DNA of 64,000 nt from CAYPAV01 sp964408805. Lineage in GTDB: Bacteria; Pseudomonadota; Alphaproteobacteria; UBA8366. This document shows positions 27,744 through 37,041 of this stretch, piece by piece (within the stretch, counting starts at the first letter, position 1; every line of letters starts with the position of its first letter). Made by a program: the position numbers and the translations under genes. The notes under the pieces were generated by a model. That model was not told where the DNA came from, ran no database searches, and saw only the letters and a list, made by a program, of their open reading frames with translations. The stretch spans positions 53,922 to 117,921 of the forward strand of contig CAYPAV010000015.1 of the NCBI GenBank assembly GCA_964408805.1, given 5' to 3'.

Positions 27744-27862
27744 GCGCGCCGATCCGCCTAAGTTCCGCCATCCCCAAGAAGATGCATCCGCCGCAGTCTA
27801 CAGCACTCGGTCGAAATTTGGACAGTGGCGCGGATATTTCACAAGATTGACCGGGCCTTGTT

Positions 27863-28807
27863 CTAGATCTGCGGCGGGACCGGTGTCAGGACCGGCTTGC
27901 CGTCGAAATGGGCGCGGAGGTTGTCGTAGACCAGGTCGGCCATGGCGCGGCGGGTCTCTTGGGTCGAACTCGCGATGTGCGGCGTCAAGACAACGTTTTC
28001 CATTGCCATCAGTTCGGCCGGAACCCGGGGTTCGCCATCGAAGACGTCGAGAGCGGCACCGGCGATGCGGCCGTCTTGCAAGGCCGCGATCAGCGCCGGT
28101 TGATCGACAATCGTCCCCCGGGCGGTGTTGATCAGGAGCCCGGCCGGCCCCAGGGCATCCAATACGGCGGCATCGACCAACCCCCGGGTGGTCTCGCCGC
28201 CCTCGCAAGCGACAAGCAGAATGTCGCTGGCGCCCGCCAGATCGCGCAGGGTCGGATAGGATCGATAAGCCAAATCACCCATCGGCTTGATGTCGTGATA
28301 CGCGATATGAAGGCCGAACGCCTCGGCCCGGCGGGCGACGGCCTTGCCGATGCGGCCGAGCCCCAGGATGCCAAGGCGCTTGCCGCGGACGGTCGTCCCG
28401 AGATCCATGCGGCCTTGCAGCCATTTCCCGTCTCGGAGAAAGCGTTCCGACTCGCCGATCCGCCTCGGCGCCATGAGAATGAAGGTCATGGCGAGATCGG
28501 CCACGTCGCCGGTCAGCACCTCCGGCGTATGGGTGACGACAACACCGCGGGCCTGGGCGGCGGCGACGTCGGTTGAATCGAAGCCGACGCTGAACGAAGC
28601 GATGATCTCCAGCTTCTCCAGCCGATTGATCAGATTGGCGTTCGGCCCCTTCATGCCGCCCGCCAGGATACCCCGAATGCGCGGTCCCACCTCGTCGAGA
28701 ACCGCATCCGGATCGGCCGGGTCGACGAAGTCGTGCAGGGTGAATTCCCTTTCCAGGCGCTCGACCAAAAACGGTGGCAGAATCGTAACCTGCAAGAGAT
28801 CGATCAT
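27863..28807 (-). CDS. D-2-hydroxyacid dehydrogenase (NAD-binding)
   Basis: 314 residues, NAD(P)-dependent oxidoreductase family of hydroxypyruvate/glyoxylate reductases. The Rossmann motif is LGILGLGRIGKAVARRAEAF near residue 145. Catalytic Arg, Glu and His are in NTARGTIVD, VFDGEPRVP and TPHIASSTQ. Its start overlaps the stop of the flavin-type oxidoreductase at 28804 by four bases (ATGA), so the two are translationally coupled. It reduces a 2-oxoacid, perhaps one generated by the neighbour. The gap from its stop to the cpaB start is 119 bases and should contain the cpaB promoter. Confidence 0.92.
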   Translation of the reverse strand: MIDLLQVTILPPFLVERLEREFTLHDFVDPADPDAVLDEVGPRIRGILAGGMKGPNANLINRLEKLEIIASFSVGFDSTDVAAAQARGVVVTHTPEVLTGDVADLAMTFILMAPRRIGESERFLRDGKWLQGRMDLGTTVRGKRLGILGLGRIGKAVARRAEAFGLHIAYHDIKPMGDLAYRSYPTLRDLAGASDILLVACEGGETTRGLVDAAVLDALGPAGLLINTARGTIVDQPALIAALQDGRIAGAALDVFDGEPRVPAELMAMENVVLTPHIASSTQETRRAMADLVYDNLRAHFDGKPVLTPVPPQI

Positions 28808-29748
28808 GATGCGACCAAGGGGGCGACTTCCTGCATGAAGTGCTCCATGTTCTCGACGGTTTTCGAGGCCGGCGGCGTGCGGAAATCGAAGATGACCTCC
28901 GCGACGCCCATGGCTTCATAGGCACGGATATCCTCGGCGATGCGCTCCGGCTCGCCGGTGAACAGTAGCCGGTCGTGCCCCTCGGGGACCCGGCCCGGAT
29001 CATAGGACGGCGCCTTGAAGGAAATCGTCAAATCCTCGAAGTCGCGGCCTTCCGCTTCCATCAATTGTTTCAGTTGGTCGAGCAGGCCCTGGAATTCCTT
29101 CGGCGGCAGCGGCGAGGCCGAGGTTGCGCCGACCGGGTGCCAGCCATCGCCGTATTTCGCGACCCGCCGGAGCGCCGGACGGCTATGGCCGCCGATCCAG
29201 ATCGGCGGATGCGGCTTTTGCACCGGATGCGGCATGCAGCGCACTTCCTTGAAGGAATAGAATTCGCCGTCGTGGGAGACCGGGTCCTCGGTCCAGCATT
29301 TCTTGAAGATCTCGAGATATTCGTTGCTGGCGGCACCGCGCTTGTCGAAATCGGGTGCGTCTAGCGCCTCGAATTCCTCCCGCATCCAGCCGACGCCGAC
29401 CCCGACCGTGACCCGGCCCTTGGAAAGGACATCGATGGTCGCGAGGATCTTCGCGGTCGCGAGCGGATTGCGATGGGGCAGGATCATGACCGACGTGACC
29501 AGACGCTGCGATGTCGTGATTCCGGCCACGAAGGACATCAGGGTCAACTGCTCCATGGCGTCGCCGACACCTGGAAATCCGCCATCGACGGTGTACGGAT
29601 AGGGTGATTCGACTTTTACCGGAAAGACGATGTGATCGCCGAAGACGATCGTCGCATAGCCAAGCCTCTCGCCCGCCCGCGCGATTTCGCTGATATCATC
29701 GGGATTGCCCAGCGGCCCCCGCGTTGGCAGGTAGAATCCGTAGCGCAT
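28804..29748 (-). CDS. LLM-class F420/FMN-dependent oxidoreductase
   Basis: 314 residues with the luciferase-like TIM barrel. It begins MRYGFYLPTRGPLGNPDDI, and includes YATIVFGDHIVFP, VTSVMILPHRNPLATAKILA, VTVGVGVGWMREEFEAL and PIWIGGHSRPALRRVAKYGD, which match the Rv2161c-like TIGR03619 type usually called F420-dependent. Whether this organism makes F420 is not shown in the window; FMN is an alternative. It is first in a two-gene unit with the 2-hydroxyacid dehydrogenase. It is divergent from pntA across 270 bases. Confidence 0.88.
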   Translation of the reverse strand: MRYGFYLPTRGPLGNPDDISEIARAGERLGYATIVFGDHIVFPVKVESPYPYTVDGGFPGVGDAMEQLTLMSFVAGITTSQRLVTSVMILPHRNPLATAKILATIDVLSKGRVTVGVGVGWMREEFEALDAPDFDKRGAASNEYLEIFKKCWTEDPVSHDGEFYSFKEVRCMPHPVQKPHPPIWIGGHSRPALRRVAKYGDGWHPVGATSASPLPPKEFQGLLDQLKQLMEAEGRDFEDLTISFKAPSYDPGRVPEGHDRLLFTGEPERIAEDIRAYEAMGVAEVIFDFRTPPASKTVENMEHFMQEVAPLVAS

Positions 29749-30018
29749 GTCGTCCTCTCCTTACTCTGTCATTGGATATTGAAGATGCCGGCGACCGCCT
29801 GCCGCACTGTCGGGGAGTTCGCCTGGCGGCGCAAGACCCCCGCTATCATGTCCGCGAATCCCTCTGGAACGACGGATTGAGGTATTCGAATATTGACGAA
29901 ATCGGCCGCAAATGTTTTCTAGGGCCGCAACGGTTAACATATTCATCAATACGAATATGGGGCATGGATGCGACACCGCGAAGGCGGCGCGGGTCGTCGG
30001 GATTGGGAGTATTTGAAA
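29749..30018. promoter_or_regulatory. divergent region upstream of pntA with a large inverted repeat
   Basis: This 270-base gap lies between the LLM oxidoreductase (minus) and pntA (plus). It contains the perfect palindrome TATTCGAATA at 29883-29892, which extends to a longer element at 29883-29900 (TATTCGAATATTGACGAA). A similar element lies in inverted orientation at 29941-29958 (on the minus strand TATTCG-TATTGATGAA). The pair is centred about 98 bases before the pntA start, which fits an operator for a dimeric regulator. A GGGAG ribosome-binding site is at about 30005-30009. Confidence 0.45.
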
Positions 30019-31587
30019 ATGTCGATGTTGATCGGGATTCCGCGCGAAGTGCACTCGGAAGAGCACCGCGTGGCGGCCACGCCGGAGACCGTAGAACGGT
30101 TGCGGAAACTCGGCTACGAGGTCGCCGTAGAGGCGGGTGCCGGCACCGCCGCCAACTTCACCGACGATGCCTATGTCGAGGCCGGAGCGGACATGATCGA
30201 CGAACCGCGCGAATTATGGCGCGCCGCCGATGTCGTACTGAAGGTACGGCCGCCGGAGCCTCATCCGGTACTCGGCATTCACGAGTCGGAGATGCTCAAG
30301 CGGGGTGGTCACCTGATCGGCTTCGTCTGGCCGGGGCAGAACGAGGACTTGATTGCGCGCCTTGGCGAGCGGGATGCAACGGTGCTGGCGATGGATTCGA
30401 TTCCCCGCATTTCCCGCGCGCAGAAATGCGATGCCTTGAGTTCGATGGCCAATATCGCGGGATATCGCGCCGTCATCGAGGCGACCAACCATTTCGGCCG
30501 TTTCTTCGGCGGTCAGACAACGGCGGCCGGCGGTGTCCCGCCCGCGAAGGTGATGGTGATCGGTGCCGGCGTGGCCGGGTTGGCGGCGGCGGGTGCCGCC
30601 GGCCGCCTCGGCGCGATCGTGCGGGCGTTCGACACTCGCCTCGAGGTCAAGCAGCAGGTCGAAAGCCTTGGCGCCGAATTCCTGGAGCTCGATTTCGAGG
30701 AGGACGGGTCCGGCGAAGGCGGCTACGCCAAGGTCATGAGTGAAGAATTCATCAAGGCCGAGATGGACTTGTTCGCGCACCAGGCGATGGAAGTAGATGT
30801 CATCATTACGACGGCTCTGATCCCCGGCAAGCCGGCGCCCCGACTGATCACCGCCGGTATGATCAAGAGCATGCGCGAGGGATCGGTCTTGATCGATCTC
30901 GCGGCCGAACAGGGCGGCAATTGTGAATTGACCGAGCCGAATGGCGTCGTCGTTCGCCATGGCGTCACGATCGTCGGCTATACCGACCTGCCGAGCCGGA
31001 TGGCGGCGCAGTCGAGCCAGCTTTACGCCACCAATCTTTGGCATTTGATGGACGAGCTGACTCCCGAAAAGGACGGCAACGCCGTCGTCGACATGGAAGA
31101 CGAGGTTATTCGGGGTGCGACCGTGCTGGAGAATGGCGACGTTACCTGGCCGCCGCCGAGGCCGGCGCCGCCGGCCGCGGCACCCCCGCCGCCGCCGACC
31201 AAGGAGGTGCCCCATCTGGAGAAGCCCGAGAAAGGCCTCCACGACGGCTTGAAAGCGGTCCTGACTTTGTTGCTCGGAGGCGCGGTGCTCTATGGCATTG
31301 GTCTCTACGCGCCACAATCCTTCATGGTTCATTTCACCGTTTTCGTGCTGTCCTGTTTCGTTGGATGGCAGGTTATCTGGAACGTCGCGCCGGCGCTCCA
31401 TACGCCGCTTATGAGCGTTACCAACGCGATCAGCGGGATCGTTATCGTCGGACCCTTGTTAATGGTATCGAACGCATCCGTGACCATCACGGTTCTGGCC
31501 GCGGCAGCCATCGTGATCGCGACCGTCAACATCGCGGGAGGCTTCGTCGTCACCCAGCGCATGTTGCAGATGTTCCGGAAGGATTGA
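30019..31587 (+). CDS. pntA: proton-translocating NAD(P)+ transhydrogenase, alpha subunit (fused form)
   Basis: 522 residues from ATG 30019; an upstream in-frame start at 29968 gives residues unlike the family, and GGGAG fits 30019. It starts [20 protein letters not shown], the classical PntA/alanine dehydrogenase beginning, with the NAD-binding motif [20 protein letters not shown] near residue 175. A Pro/Ala-rich linker around residues 375-395 leads to the membrane part with four hydrophobic segments. Thus dI and the first part of dII are in one chain, as in E. coli, rather than split as in Rhodospirillum. With PntB it uses the proton gradient to make NADPH from NADH. pntB follows after ten bases. 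Confidence 0.95.
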   Translation: MSMLIGIPREVHSEEHRVAATPETVERLRKLGYEVAVEAGAGTAANFTDDAYVEAGADMIDEPRELWRAADVVLKVRPPEPHPVLGIHESEMLKRGGHLIGFVWPGQNEDLIARLGERDATVLAMDSIPRISRAQKCDALSSMANIAGYRAVIEATNHFGRFFGGQTTAAGGVPPAKVMVIGAGVAGLAAAGAAGRLGAIVRAFDTRLEVKQQVESLGAEFLELDFEEDGSGEGGYAKVMSEEFIKAEMDLFAHQAMEVDVIITTALIPGKPAPRLITAGMIKSMREGSVLIDLAAEQGGNCELTEPNGVVVRHGVTIVGYTDLPSRMAAQSSQLYATNLWHLMDELTPEKDGNAVVDMEDEVIRGATVLENGDVTWPPPRPAPPAAAPPPPPTKEVPHLEKPEKGLHDGLKAVLTLLLGGAVLYGIGLYAPQSFMVHFTVFVLSCFVGWQVIWNVAPALHTPLMSVTNAISGIVIVGPLLMVSNASVTITVLAAAAIVIATVNIAGGFVVTQRMLQMFRKD

Positions 31588-31597
31588 GGGCGGACCG

Positions 31598-33043
31598 ATG
31601 ACCACTGGACTTTTGGCCGTTTCCTATATCGGCGCCAGCATTCTGTTCATCCTGAGCCTTGGCGGCTTGAGCCATCAGGAAACCGCCCGGCGCGGAAACA
31701 TATACGGCATCTGCGGCATGATGGTGGCGATCTTCGCCACCGCCTTGACCGGAGGGGTGAGCAATTACGCGGTCCTGATTCCCGCCGTCGCGATCGGCGC
31801 GGTGCTCGGTGTCGCGGTGGCGCTCCGGGTCGAGATGACCCAGATGCCGCAATTGGTGGCAATCCTGAACAGTCTCGTCGGGCTGGCCGCGGTCCTGGTC
31901 GCGATCGCCAGCCATATCCATCCCGTGGGCGACCTGCTTCGCGCCGAACTGATTATTCTCGACGTCGAGATCTATATCAGCGTCTTCATCGGCATCGTCA
32001 CCTTTACGGGTTCCGTGGTCGCCTTCGCGAAGCTGCAGGCGATCATTTCCGGCCGTCCACTTCTGCTGCCGGGACGGAACTGGCTCAATCTCGCCGTCGC
32101 GGTCCTGCTGCTGTGGCTCGGCTACGAGTTTCTGATCGTCGGCCGAGGAGCCGTGGCCGCGCCCACATTTTTGGGAGTGCTGGGGCTGGCCCCGGGCATG
32201 TTGCCGCTCGAATTTGGCCTCGCGATCCTGGTCGTCGTGATCGTTCTGGCGGGGTTGCTCGGAATTCATTTCGTTCTTGCGATCGGTGGTGCCGACATGC
32301 CGGTGGTGGTCTCGGTTCTGAACAGTTATTCGGGCTGGGCGGCCGCGGCGACCGGGTTCATGCTCGGCAACGATCTCCTGATCGTTACGGGCGCGCTCGT
32401 CGGTTCCTCCGGCGCCATCCTCAGCTACATCATGTGCCGGGCCATGAATCGGCGCATCGTCAGCGTCGTCCTTGGCGGTTTCGGGACCGAGGGCGGGACC
32501 ATCTCGGCCGGCGATCAGGGCGAGGTCATTGCGACATCGAACGAGGAAACGGCGAACCTGCTGGCCGGGGCAAAGGAAGTGATCGTCGTGCCGGGTTACG
32601 GCATGGCGGTGGCACAGGCCCAGAACGCGGTCAGCGACATCACCGAGATGCTGCGCGGACGCGGCGTCAATTTTCGCTTCGCCATCCACCCGGTGGCGGG
32701 CCGTCTGCCGGGGCATATGAACGTGTTGCTGGCCGACGCCAAGGTTCCCTACGACATCGTCCTCGAGATGGATGACATCAACGAGGATTTTCCGGAAACC
32801 GATGTGGTCCTGGTGATCGGCGCCAACGACATCGTCAATCCGGGCGCCCTCGAGGACCCCCACAGCCCAATCGCCGGCATGCCGGTGCTGGAGGTCTGGA
32901 ACGCCGAGACCGTCATCGTCCTGAAGCGGAGCATGGCAACCGGTTATGCCGGGGTCGACAACCCGCTCTTCTTCAAGGAGAACACCCGCATGCTGTTCGG
33001 CGATGCGAAGGAGAGCCTGCAGGGCGTCCTTGGGCATTTGTAA
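31598..33043 (+). CDS. pntB: proton-translocating NAD(P)+ transhydrogenase, beta subunit
   Basis: 481 residues. The N-terminal ~270 residues hold the remaining membrane helices of the proton channel, including [20 protein letters not shown] and [20 protein letters not shown]. The C-terminal NADP-binding domain has [39 protein letters not shown] and [16 protein letters not shown], all standard PntB motifs. It lies ten bases after pntA and forms the complex with it. A short CTCG-A5-CGAG hairpin follows the stop without a T tract, so it is not a convincing terminator. NADPH from this enzyme could supply the many oxygenases and reductases around it. Confidence 0.96.
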   Translation: MTTGLLAVSYIGASILFILSLGGLSHQETARRGNIYGICGMMVAIFATALTGGVSNYAVLIPAVAIGAVLGVAVALRVEMTQMPQLVAILNSLVGLAAVLVAIASHIHPVGDLLRAELIILDVEIYISVFIGIVTFTGSVVAFAKLQAIISGRPLLLPGRNWLNLAVAVLLLWLGYEFLIVGRGAVAAPTFLGVLGLAPGMLPLEFGLAILVVVIVLAGLLGIHFVLAIGGADMPVVVSVLNSYSGWAAAATGFMLGNDLLIVTGALVGSSGAILSYIMCRAMNRRIVSVVLGGFGTEGGTISAGDQGEVIATSNEETANLLAGAKEVIVVPGYGMAVAQAQNAVSDITEMLRGRGVNFRFAIHPVAGRLPGHMNVLLADAKVPYDIVLEMDDINEDFPETDVVLVIGANDIVNPGALEDPHSPIAGMPVLEVWNAETVIVLKRSMATGYAGVDNPLFFKENTRMLFGDAKESLQGVLGHL

Positions 33044-33210
33044 ACTCGAAAAACGAGCAATCGTAATTCGAGAAACGTCAATGATCCAAGGTAGTTGGTG
33101 ATCCGATGTAAGTTGTCGCTATCGCCAAGTCACTCGCGCGATGGGACTTGAAGCGGATGCCGGGATACAATAAGCAGGCCGGACGCATCCATCGTACCAT
33201 TTGGAATTAG

Positions 33211-33744
33211 ATGTCCGATCAAGCCCCCACCTGGCCCGCTGAAATCTTTCAGATCCTTCGCGACCGGGAGATCAGCCAGGTCGCCCATGTTCCCGATGCG
33301 GGGCAGGCGGAGCTGATCCGGCGCTGCGATGCGGATAACGGCATGCGGGTCGTGACCCTGACCAGCGAGGAGGAGGGGGTCGGCCTCATGTGTGGTGCCT
33401 GGCTCGGTGGTGAGCGCGGCGTCCTGTTGATGCAGAGCAGCGGGGTCGGCAACACGATCAATGCGCTGGCCCTGCCGCAAGCCTGCGACATGCCCTTCGT
33501 CGCCATCGTCGCGATGCGCGGCGAGTGGGGCGAGTTCGTGCCCTGGCAGGTCCCGATGGGCCAGGCGACACCGACGGTGCTGGAGGCGATGGGCGTTCTT
33601 ACATTACGCGCCGACCGGCCGGACGAGGTCGCCGAGACGGTCGAGGCGGCGATCAAGATCGCCTATGATTCGCGGCGATCCGTCGCCGTTCTGTTGTCGC
33701 AGCGCCTGATCGGTACCAAGGATTTCCGGAAAAAAGAGTCATGA
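33211..33744 (+). CDS. TPP-binding decarboxylase, alpha (PYR) subunit, sulfopyruvate-decarboxylase-like
   Basis: 177 residues, the size of ComD/phosphonopyruvate-decarboxylase N-terminal subunits. It carries only the PYR domain: ISQVAHVPDAGQAELI, VVTLTSEEEGVGLMCGAWLG, where the Glu should activate TPP, and GVLLMQSSGVGNTINAL. The partner PP domain is the next gene, which overlaps by four bases. Together they are likely to decarboxylate a 3-substituted pyruvate such as sulfopyruvate or phosphonopyruvate; a general 2-oxoacid is also possible. The gene start has no strong ribosome-binding site. It is 167 bases after pntB. Confidence 0.85.
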   Translation: MSDQAPTWPAEIFQILRDREISQVAHVPDAGQAELIRRCDADNGMRVVTLTSEEEGVGLMCGAWLGGERGVLLMQSSGVGNTINALALPQACDMPFVAIVAMRGEWGEFVPWQVPMGQATPTVLEAMGVLTLRADRPDEVAETVEAAIKIAYDSRRSVAVLLSQRLIGTKDFRKKES

Positions 33745-34349
33745 CCGAAGCGCTCGACAGAACCGCCATTACCGCCGATCTTCTGGCCGACCGAAGCGAC
33801 GATCTGCTCGTGGTCGCGGGGCTTGGCGGGTGCAATTACGATGTTGGTCTGGTCGGCGACCATCCCTTGAATTTCGGTCTTTGGGGTGGGATGGGCCAGG
33901 CGGCCGTGATCGGCCTTGGTCTGGCCATGACACGGCCCGATAAACGGGTGCTGGTGATCACCGGCGACGGCGAGATGCTGATGGGGATGGGCTCGCTCGC
34001 GACCATCGCCGATCAGGCGCCGCTGAATTTGGCGATCGTGGTGATGGATAACGAGCTCTATGCGGAGACCGGCCGCCAACCGACCCACACGGCCGGCCGG
34101 GCCGATCTCGCCAAGATCGCCGAAGGGGCCGGGATAGGAAATGTCCTGACCGTCGCCGCGCCCGATCAATTGACCGATCTTCGCGAAATGGCGTTGAGTG
34201 CGCCCGGCCCAGCCTTCGCGGTGGTGAAGGTGCCGGGACAGGGGATCGAAATGGACCCCGACAAACTCCCGCCCCGCGATGGCGGATTCATGAGCAATCG
34301 ATTCCGGTCGACGCTCCTGGGTACCTACGAGGCCGTGTTGAAGGTTTGA
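33741..34349 (+). CDS. TPP-binding decarboxylase, beta (PP) subunit, sulfopyruvate-decarboxylase-like
   Basis: 202 residues, matching ComE in size. It holds the TPP/Mg site: ITGDGEMLMGMGSLATIA with GDG, and MDNELYAETG with the closing Asn. It overlaps the alpha subunit gene by four bases (ATGA), showing translational coupling and a 1:1 complex. A sulfonate pathway would fit with the TauD-type oxygenases of the window but none of these is adjacent, and the alternative is decarboxylation of an aromatic or phosphono pyruvate. An MFS transporter gene starts 31 bases later on the same strand. Confidence 0.87.
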   Translation: MTEALDRTAITADLLADRSDDLLVVAGLGGCNYDVGLVGDHPLNFGLWGGMGQAAVIGLGLAMTRPDKRVLVITGDGEMLMGMGSLATIADQAPLNLAIVVMDNELYAETGRQPTHTAGRADLAKIAEGAGIGNVLTVAAPDQLTDLREMALSAPGPAFAVVKVPGQGIEMDPDKLPPRDGGFMSNRFRSTLLGTYEAVLKV

Positions 34350-34380
34350 TCTTCGCCCAACCGGCGCTAGCATCTCGGCC

Positions 34381-35679
34381 ATGGGGCAAGACGACCGACC
34401 AATCGAAAAATCCGCGAATGACGAACCTTCCGAGGCGGGCGGGTCGGCGTTCTGGAAGATCGCCGCCGCGGGGGCGAGCTTTCAGGCCGGGTCGTCGGCG
34501 GTGGATTCGGCAACCATCGTCGCCAATCTAGTCTATCAACTGACCGGAAATGTCTTCCTGGTCGGCGTCGCCAGCGCGGTTCTCCGCCTCGGATGGCTGG
34601 TGCCGCAGATCGTGGTCGGGTTCCTCGCCGGGCGGGCGCGGCGCCGGATGCCCTACTACGCCGTCGGTGCCTTTGGTCGCGCCTTCTGTCTCGCCTGTAT
34701 TGTCCTCTTGTTCTGGTCCGCGAGCGATCTGTCGCCGATGGCCGTGGCGGCGGGCTTTCTCGTTCTCTGGACGCTCTATGCCTTCATCAGCGGCATCGTC
34801 GGCGTGCCCTATAACGATATCGTCGGCCGCGTGATCCCATCCAATGCCCGCAGCCGCATGCTGGCCTGGCGTTTTTTCGGCGGCGGCGTTTTGGCGCTCG
34901 GTGCCGCCGGCCTTGCCCATCACCTGCTGGAGACGGCCGAATTCCATCTCGCCCATGCTTTGATCTTCGCGCTGGCGGCGGCGCTGATGCTGCTGTCGTC
35001 CCTTATTTTCGTTTCCGTACGCGAACCGCGCGTGGCTCCGTCCGATCCCGTGGCCGTCCCCCAGACCTTCGGCCGGTTTCTCCGCGCGGGGCGGGAGGTC
35101 CTCGAGACCGATACCCGATTTCGTCTCTTTCTCTATAGCCAATGGTTGGGCGGGGCCACGCTGATGGCGTTGCCGTTCTACGTGGTGGCGGCACGGCAAG
35201 AGGGGTTGAGCCTCGCCGATGCGGCGATCCTGCTTGGCGCGCAAACGGCCGGCGCGCTGGCCTCCAATATTGCCTGGGGGCGGATCGGGGACCAATTCGG
35301 GAAGCTGCGTCTCTTGGAATTCGTCGGCACTATTCGACTGTTGCCGCCGCTCGGTGCGCTGTTTCTCCTCTATTCGGGTGCCGTCCCGGCCGATGCGGCG
35401 TTGGCGGCATTTATGCTGGTTTTTTTCATTCTCGGCGCCTTGATCAACGGGACGACGATCGGCAATCTCGGCTTCCTGATGGAAATCTCGCCCGACGACC
35501 GCCGGCCCGCCTATTCGGCTTATTTCAACGTGCTTGCGGCGCCTGCCGCCTTGCTGCCGATATTAGGCGCCGTCCTGGTCGATGTTCTGTCGCTGGAGGT
35601 TCTGTTCATCGCGGCACTGGCGGCGGCGGGCGGGCAATTGATTCTCTTCCGAAGGCTCCGGACGGAGGGCGCTCGATGA
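34381..35679 (+). CDS. MFS transporter
   Basis: 432 residues. A charged N-terminal tail of about 22 residues is followed by about twelve hydrophobic segments. The loop after helix 2 reads GFLAGRARRRMPYYAVGA, a weak form of MFS motif A, and the equivalent loop in the second half is AWGRIGDQFGKLRLLEFVG. No obvious homologue with known substrate comes to mind. It is 31 bases after the TPP decarboxylase genes and overlaps the next gene by four bases (ATGA), so the four genes may be one operon. It is different from the MFS protein at 23637-24857. Confidence 0.88.
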   Translation: MGQDDRPIEKSANDEPSEAGGSAFWKIAAAGASFQAGSSAVDSATIVANLVYQLTGNVFLVGVASAVLRLGWLVPQIVVGFLAGRARRRMPYYAVGAFGRAFCLACIVLLFWSASDLSPMAVAAGFLVLWTLYAFISGIVGVPYNDIVGRVIPSNARSRMLAWRFFGGGVLALGAAGLAHHLLETAEFHLAHALIFALAAALMLLSSLIFVSVREPRVAPSDPVAVPQTFGRFLRAGREVLETDTRFRLFLYSQWLGGATLMALPFYVVAARQEGLSLADAAILLGAQTAGALASNIAWGRIGDQFGKLRLLEFVGTIRLLPPLGALFLLYSGAVPADAALAAFMLVFFILGALINGTTIGNLGFLMEISPDDRRPAYSAYFNVLAAPAALLPILGAVLVDVLSLEVLFIAALAAAGGQLILFRRLRTEGAR

Positions 35680-36257
35680 GCTGGCACCGGTTGCGGCGTA
35701 GAGGACTAGCACTGGCCCTTCGCGTCTGGCCGCTGGCGCGGCTCTGGTATCGCGTCCGAGGAGTCCGCCTCGATGGGAAGCCGGATGAAACGGTCTGGTA
35801 TTTCGCCTATGGCGCCAATCTCCATGACAGCGCCTTTCGGGAGCGCCGCGGGATGCAGCCGATGTCGGTGCGGCCGGCCCGCCTCGTCGGCTATCGCCTT
35901 CGTTTCAATCTCGATGGTCGTCCGAAGGGCCGCGCGGCGCCCGCCAATCTCGCCCCGGAATCTTCGGCCGAAGTTTGGGGCGTGCTCTATCGCATCACCC
36001 GGCGGGACCTGATTCGCCTCGATTCCAGCGAAGGCGTTCCCGGTCCCCGCTACCAGCATCTCTGGGCCCATGCGGAGGATAGTCGCGGCGAAAAGACCTT
36101 GTGCGTCACCTATATGGCCGACGGCAATGCCGAGGACGGCCGGCCGTCGCTTCGCTATATCACGCTGCTTCGCGAGGGGGCGCGGGCGCATGGCTTGCCC
36201 GCCGATTGGCTGGCGCATCTAGATGCGGTCAGACCGGCCGATCCCCTTCCAGAATGA
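35676..36257 (+). CDS. gamma-glutamylcyclotransferase-like protein
   Basis: 193 residues from ATG 35676, which overlaps the MFS stop. The beta-barrel fold is marked by VWYFAYGANLHDSAF, the YGxN substrate loop, then LVGYRLRFN and the catalytic Glu in RLDSSEGVPGPRYQ. Family members release 5-oxoproline from gamma-glutamyl peptides or modified gamma-glutamyl amines. A basic, hydrophobic N-terminal stretch (RRRGLALALRVWPLARLWYR) precedes the domain and could attach to the membrane. The last 29 bases overlap the convergent TauD gene. 5-oxoproline would be a substrate for an oxoprolinase such as HyuAB, but that locus is 28 kb away, so the link is speculative. Confidence 0.85.
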   Translation: MSWHRLRRRGLALALRVWPLARLWYRVRGVRLDGKPDETVWYFAYGANLHDSAFRERRGMQPMSVRPARLVGYRLRFNLDGRPKGRAAPANLAPESSAEVWGVLYRITRRDLIRLDSSEGVPGPRYQHLWAHAEDSRGEKTLCVTYMADGNAEDGRPSLRYITLLREGARAHGLPADWLAHLDAVRPADPLPE

Positions 36258-37032
36258 TCCGCCAGAGCAGCCTTTCCTCGGTCTGGTCGTAGTCAGGGTC
36301 GGCCCGGTGCATGGTGCACCGGTTGTCCAGAATGAGGAGATCGCCCAGTGTCCATTTATGGCAATAGGCCCATTCCGGCTGGACCGATCGGTCCAACAAA
36401 TCCTCAAGGAAAGGGCGGACTTCCTCGTCCGCCATGCCGTCGATGGCTTGGGACTTCGTCAGGTGGAAGAACAGCGCCTTCCGGCCGGTCTCGGGATGGG
36501 TGCGGACCATCGGGTGACGCACGCCGCCGGTGTATTTTGCCCGGTCGTCACTGGAATAGGTCGGCGTATCCGGCTCCAGGCTGTTGACCGACACCATATC
36601 GTCGAGCCGGGCGCGCAAATCCGCCGGCAAGGCGTCGAGCCCCCGATACATACTGGCGACACAGGTATCCCCACCCTTTTTTGGGAGTGTTCGTGCATAG
36701 AGCACGGTCGCCTTCGGCGGGCATTCGTGATTGGTGTGGTCGCAATGCCACATGGAGGCGGGCTTCAACCCCTCGCGGTTGATAATGCGGCCGATCTCGG
36801 GATGGTCCGGCAGTCGAAAGCCCGAGCGGTGCTGCAGCATAGGCCGGCCGAAGGGGGCGATTGCACCGAGGAATTCGGGCGCCGTCAGGTCCTGATCCTT
36901 GATAATTAGAACGAGATGGTCGAGCAGTGCCTGGTTGAGGGCGCGCGCGACTTCCGGTCCAGGATCGCTTCTTAGGTCAACGCCAGTCACCTCGGCGCCC
37001 AAATTCGGTCCCAACGGGTTGATTTCAAGCAT
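36229..37032 (-). CDS. TauD/TfdA-family Fe(II)/2-oxoglutarate dioxygenase (3 of 3)
   Basis: 267 residues, shorter and more diverged than the other two TauD proteins of the window. It starts MLEINPLGPNLGAEVTGVDL. The iron triad is SMWHCDHTN for His and Asp, and CTMHRADPDY for the distal His, followed by RLLWRIIL with the co-substrate Arg. It should hydroxylate with 2-oxoglutarate and O2. Its stop overlaps the convergent cyclotransferase gene by 29 bases. It lies nine bases after the limonene-monooxygenase-like gene on the same strand, so the two oxygenases are probably co-expressed. Confidence 0.9.
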   Translation of the reverse strand: MLEINPLGPNLGAEVTGVDLRSDPGPEVARALNQALLDHLVLIIKDQDLTAPEFLGAIAPFGRPMLQHRSGFRLPDHPEIGRIINREGLKPASMWHCDHTNHECPPKATVLYARTLPKKGGDTCVASMYRGLDALPADLRARLDDMVSVNSLEPDTPTYSSDDRAKYTGGVRHPMVRTHPETGRKALFFHLTKSQAIDGMADEEVRPFLEDLLDRSVQPEWAYCHKWTLGDLLILDNRCTMHRADPDYDQTEERLLWRIILEGDRPV

Positions 37033-37041
37033 TTTCCGGTC

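Noticed and set aside
33044..33065. CTCG-A5-CGAG hairpin after pntB as terminator
   Set aside because: The stem has only four base pairs and no T tract follows.
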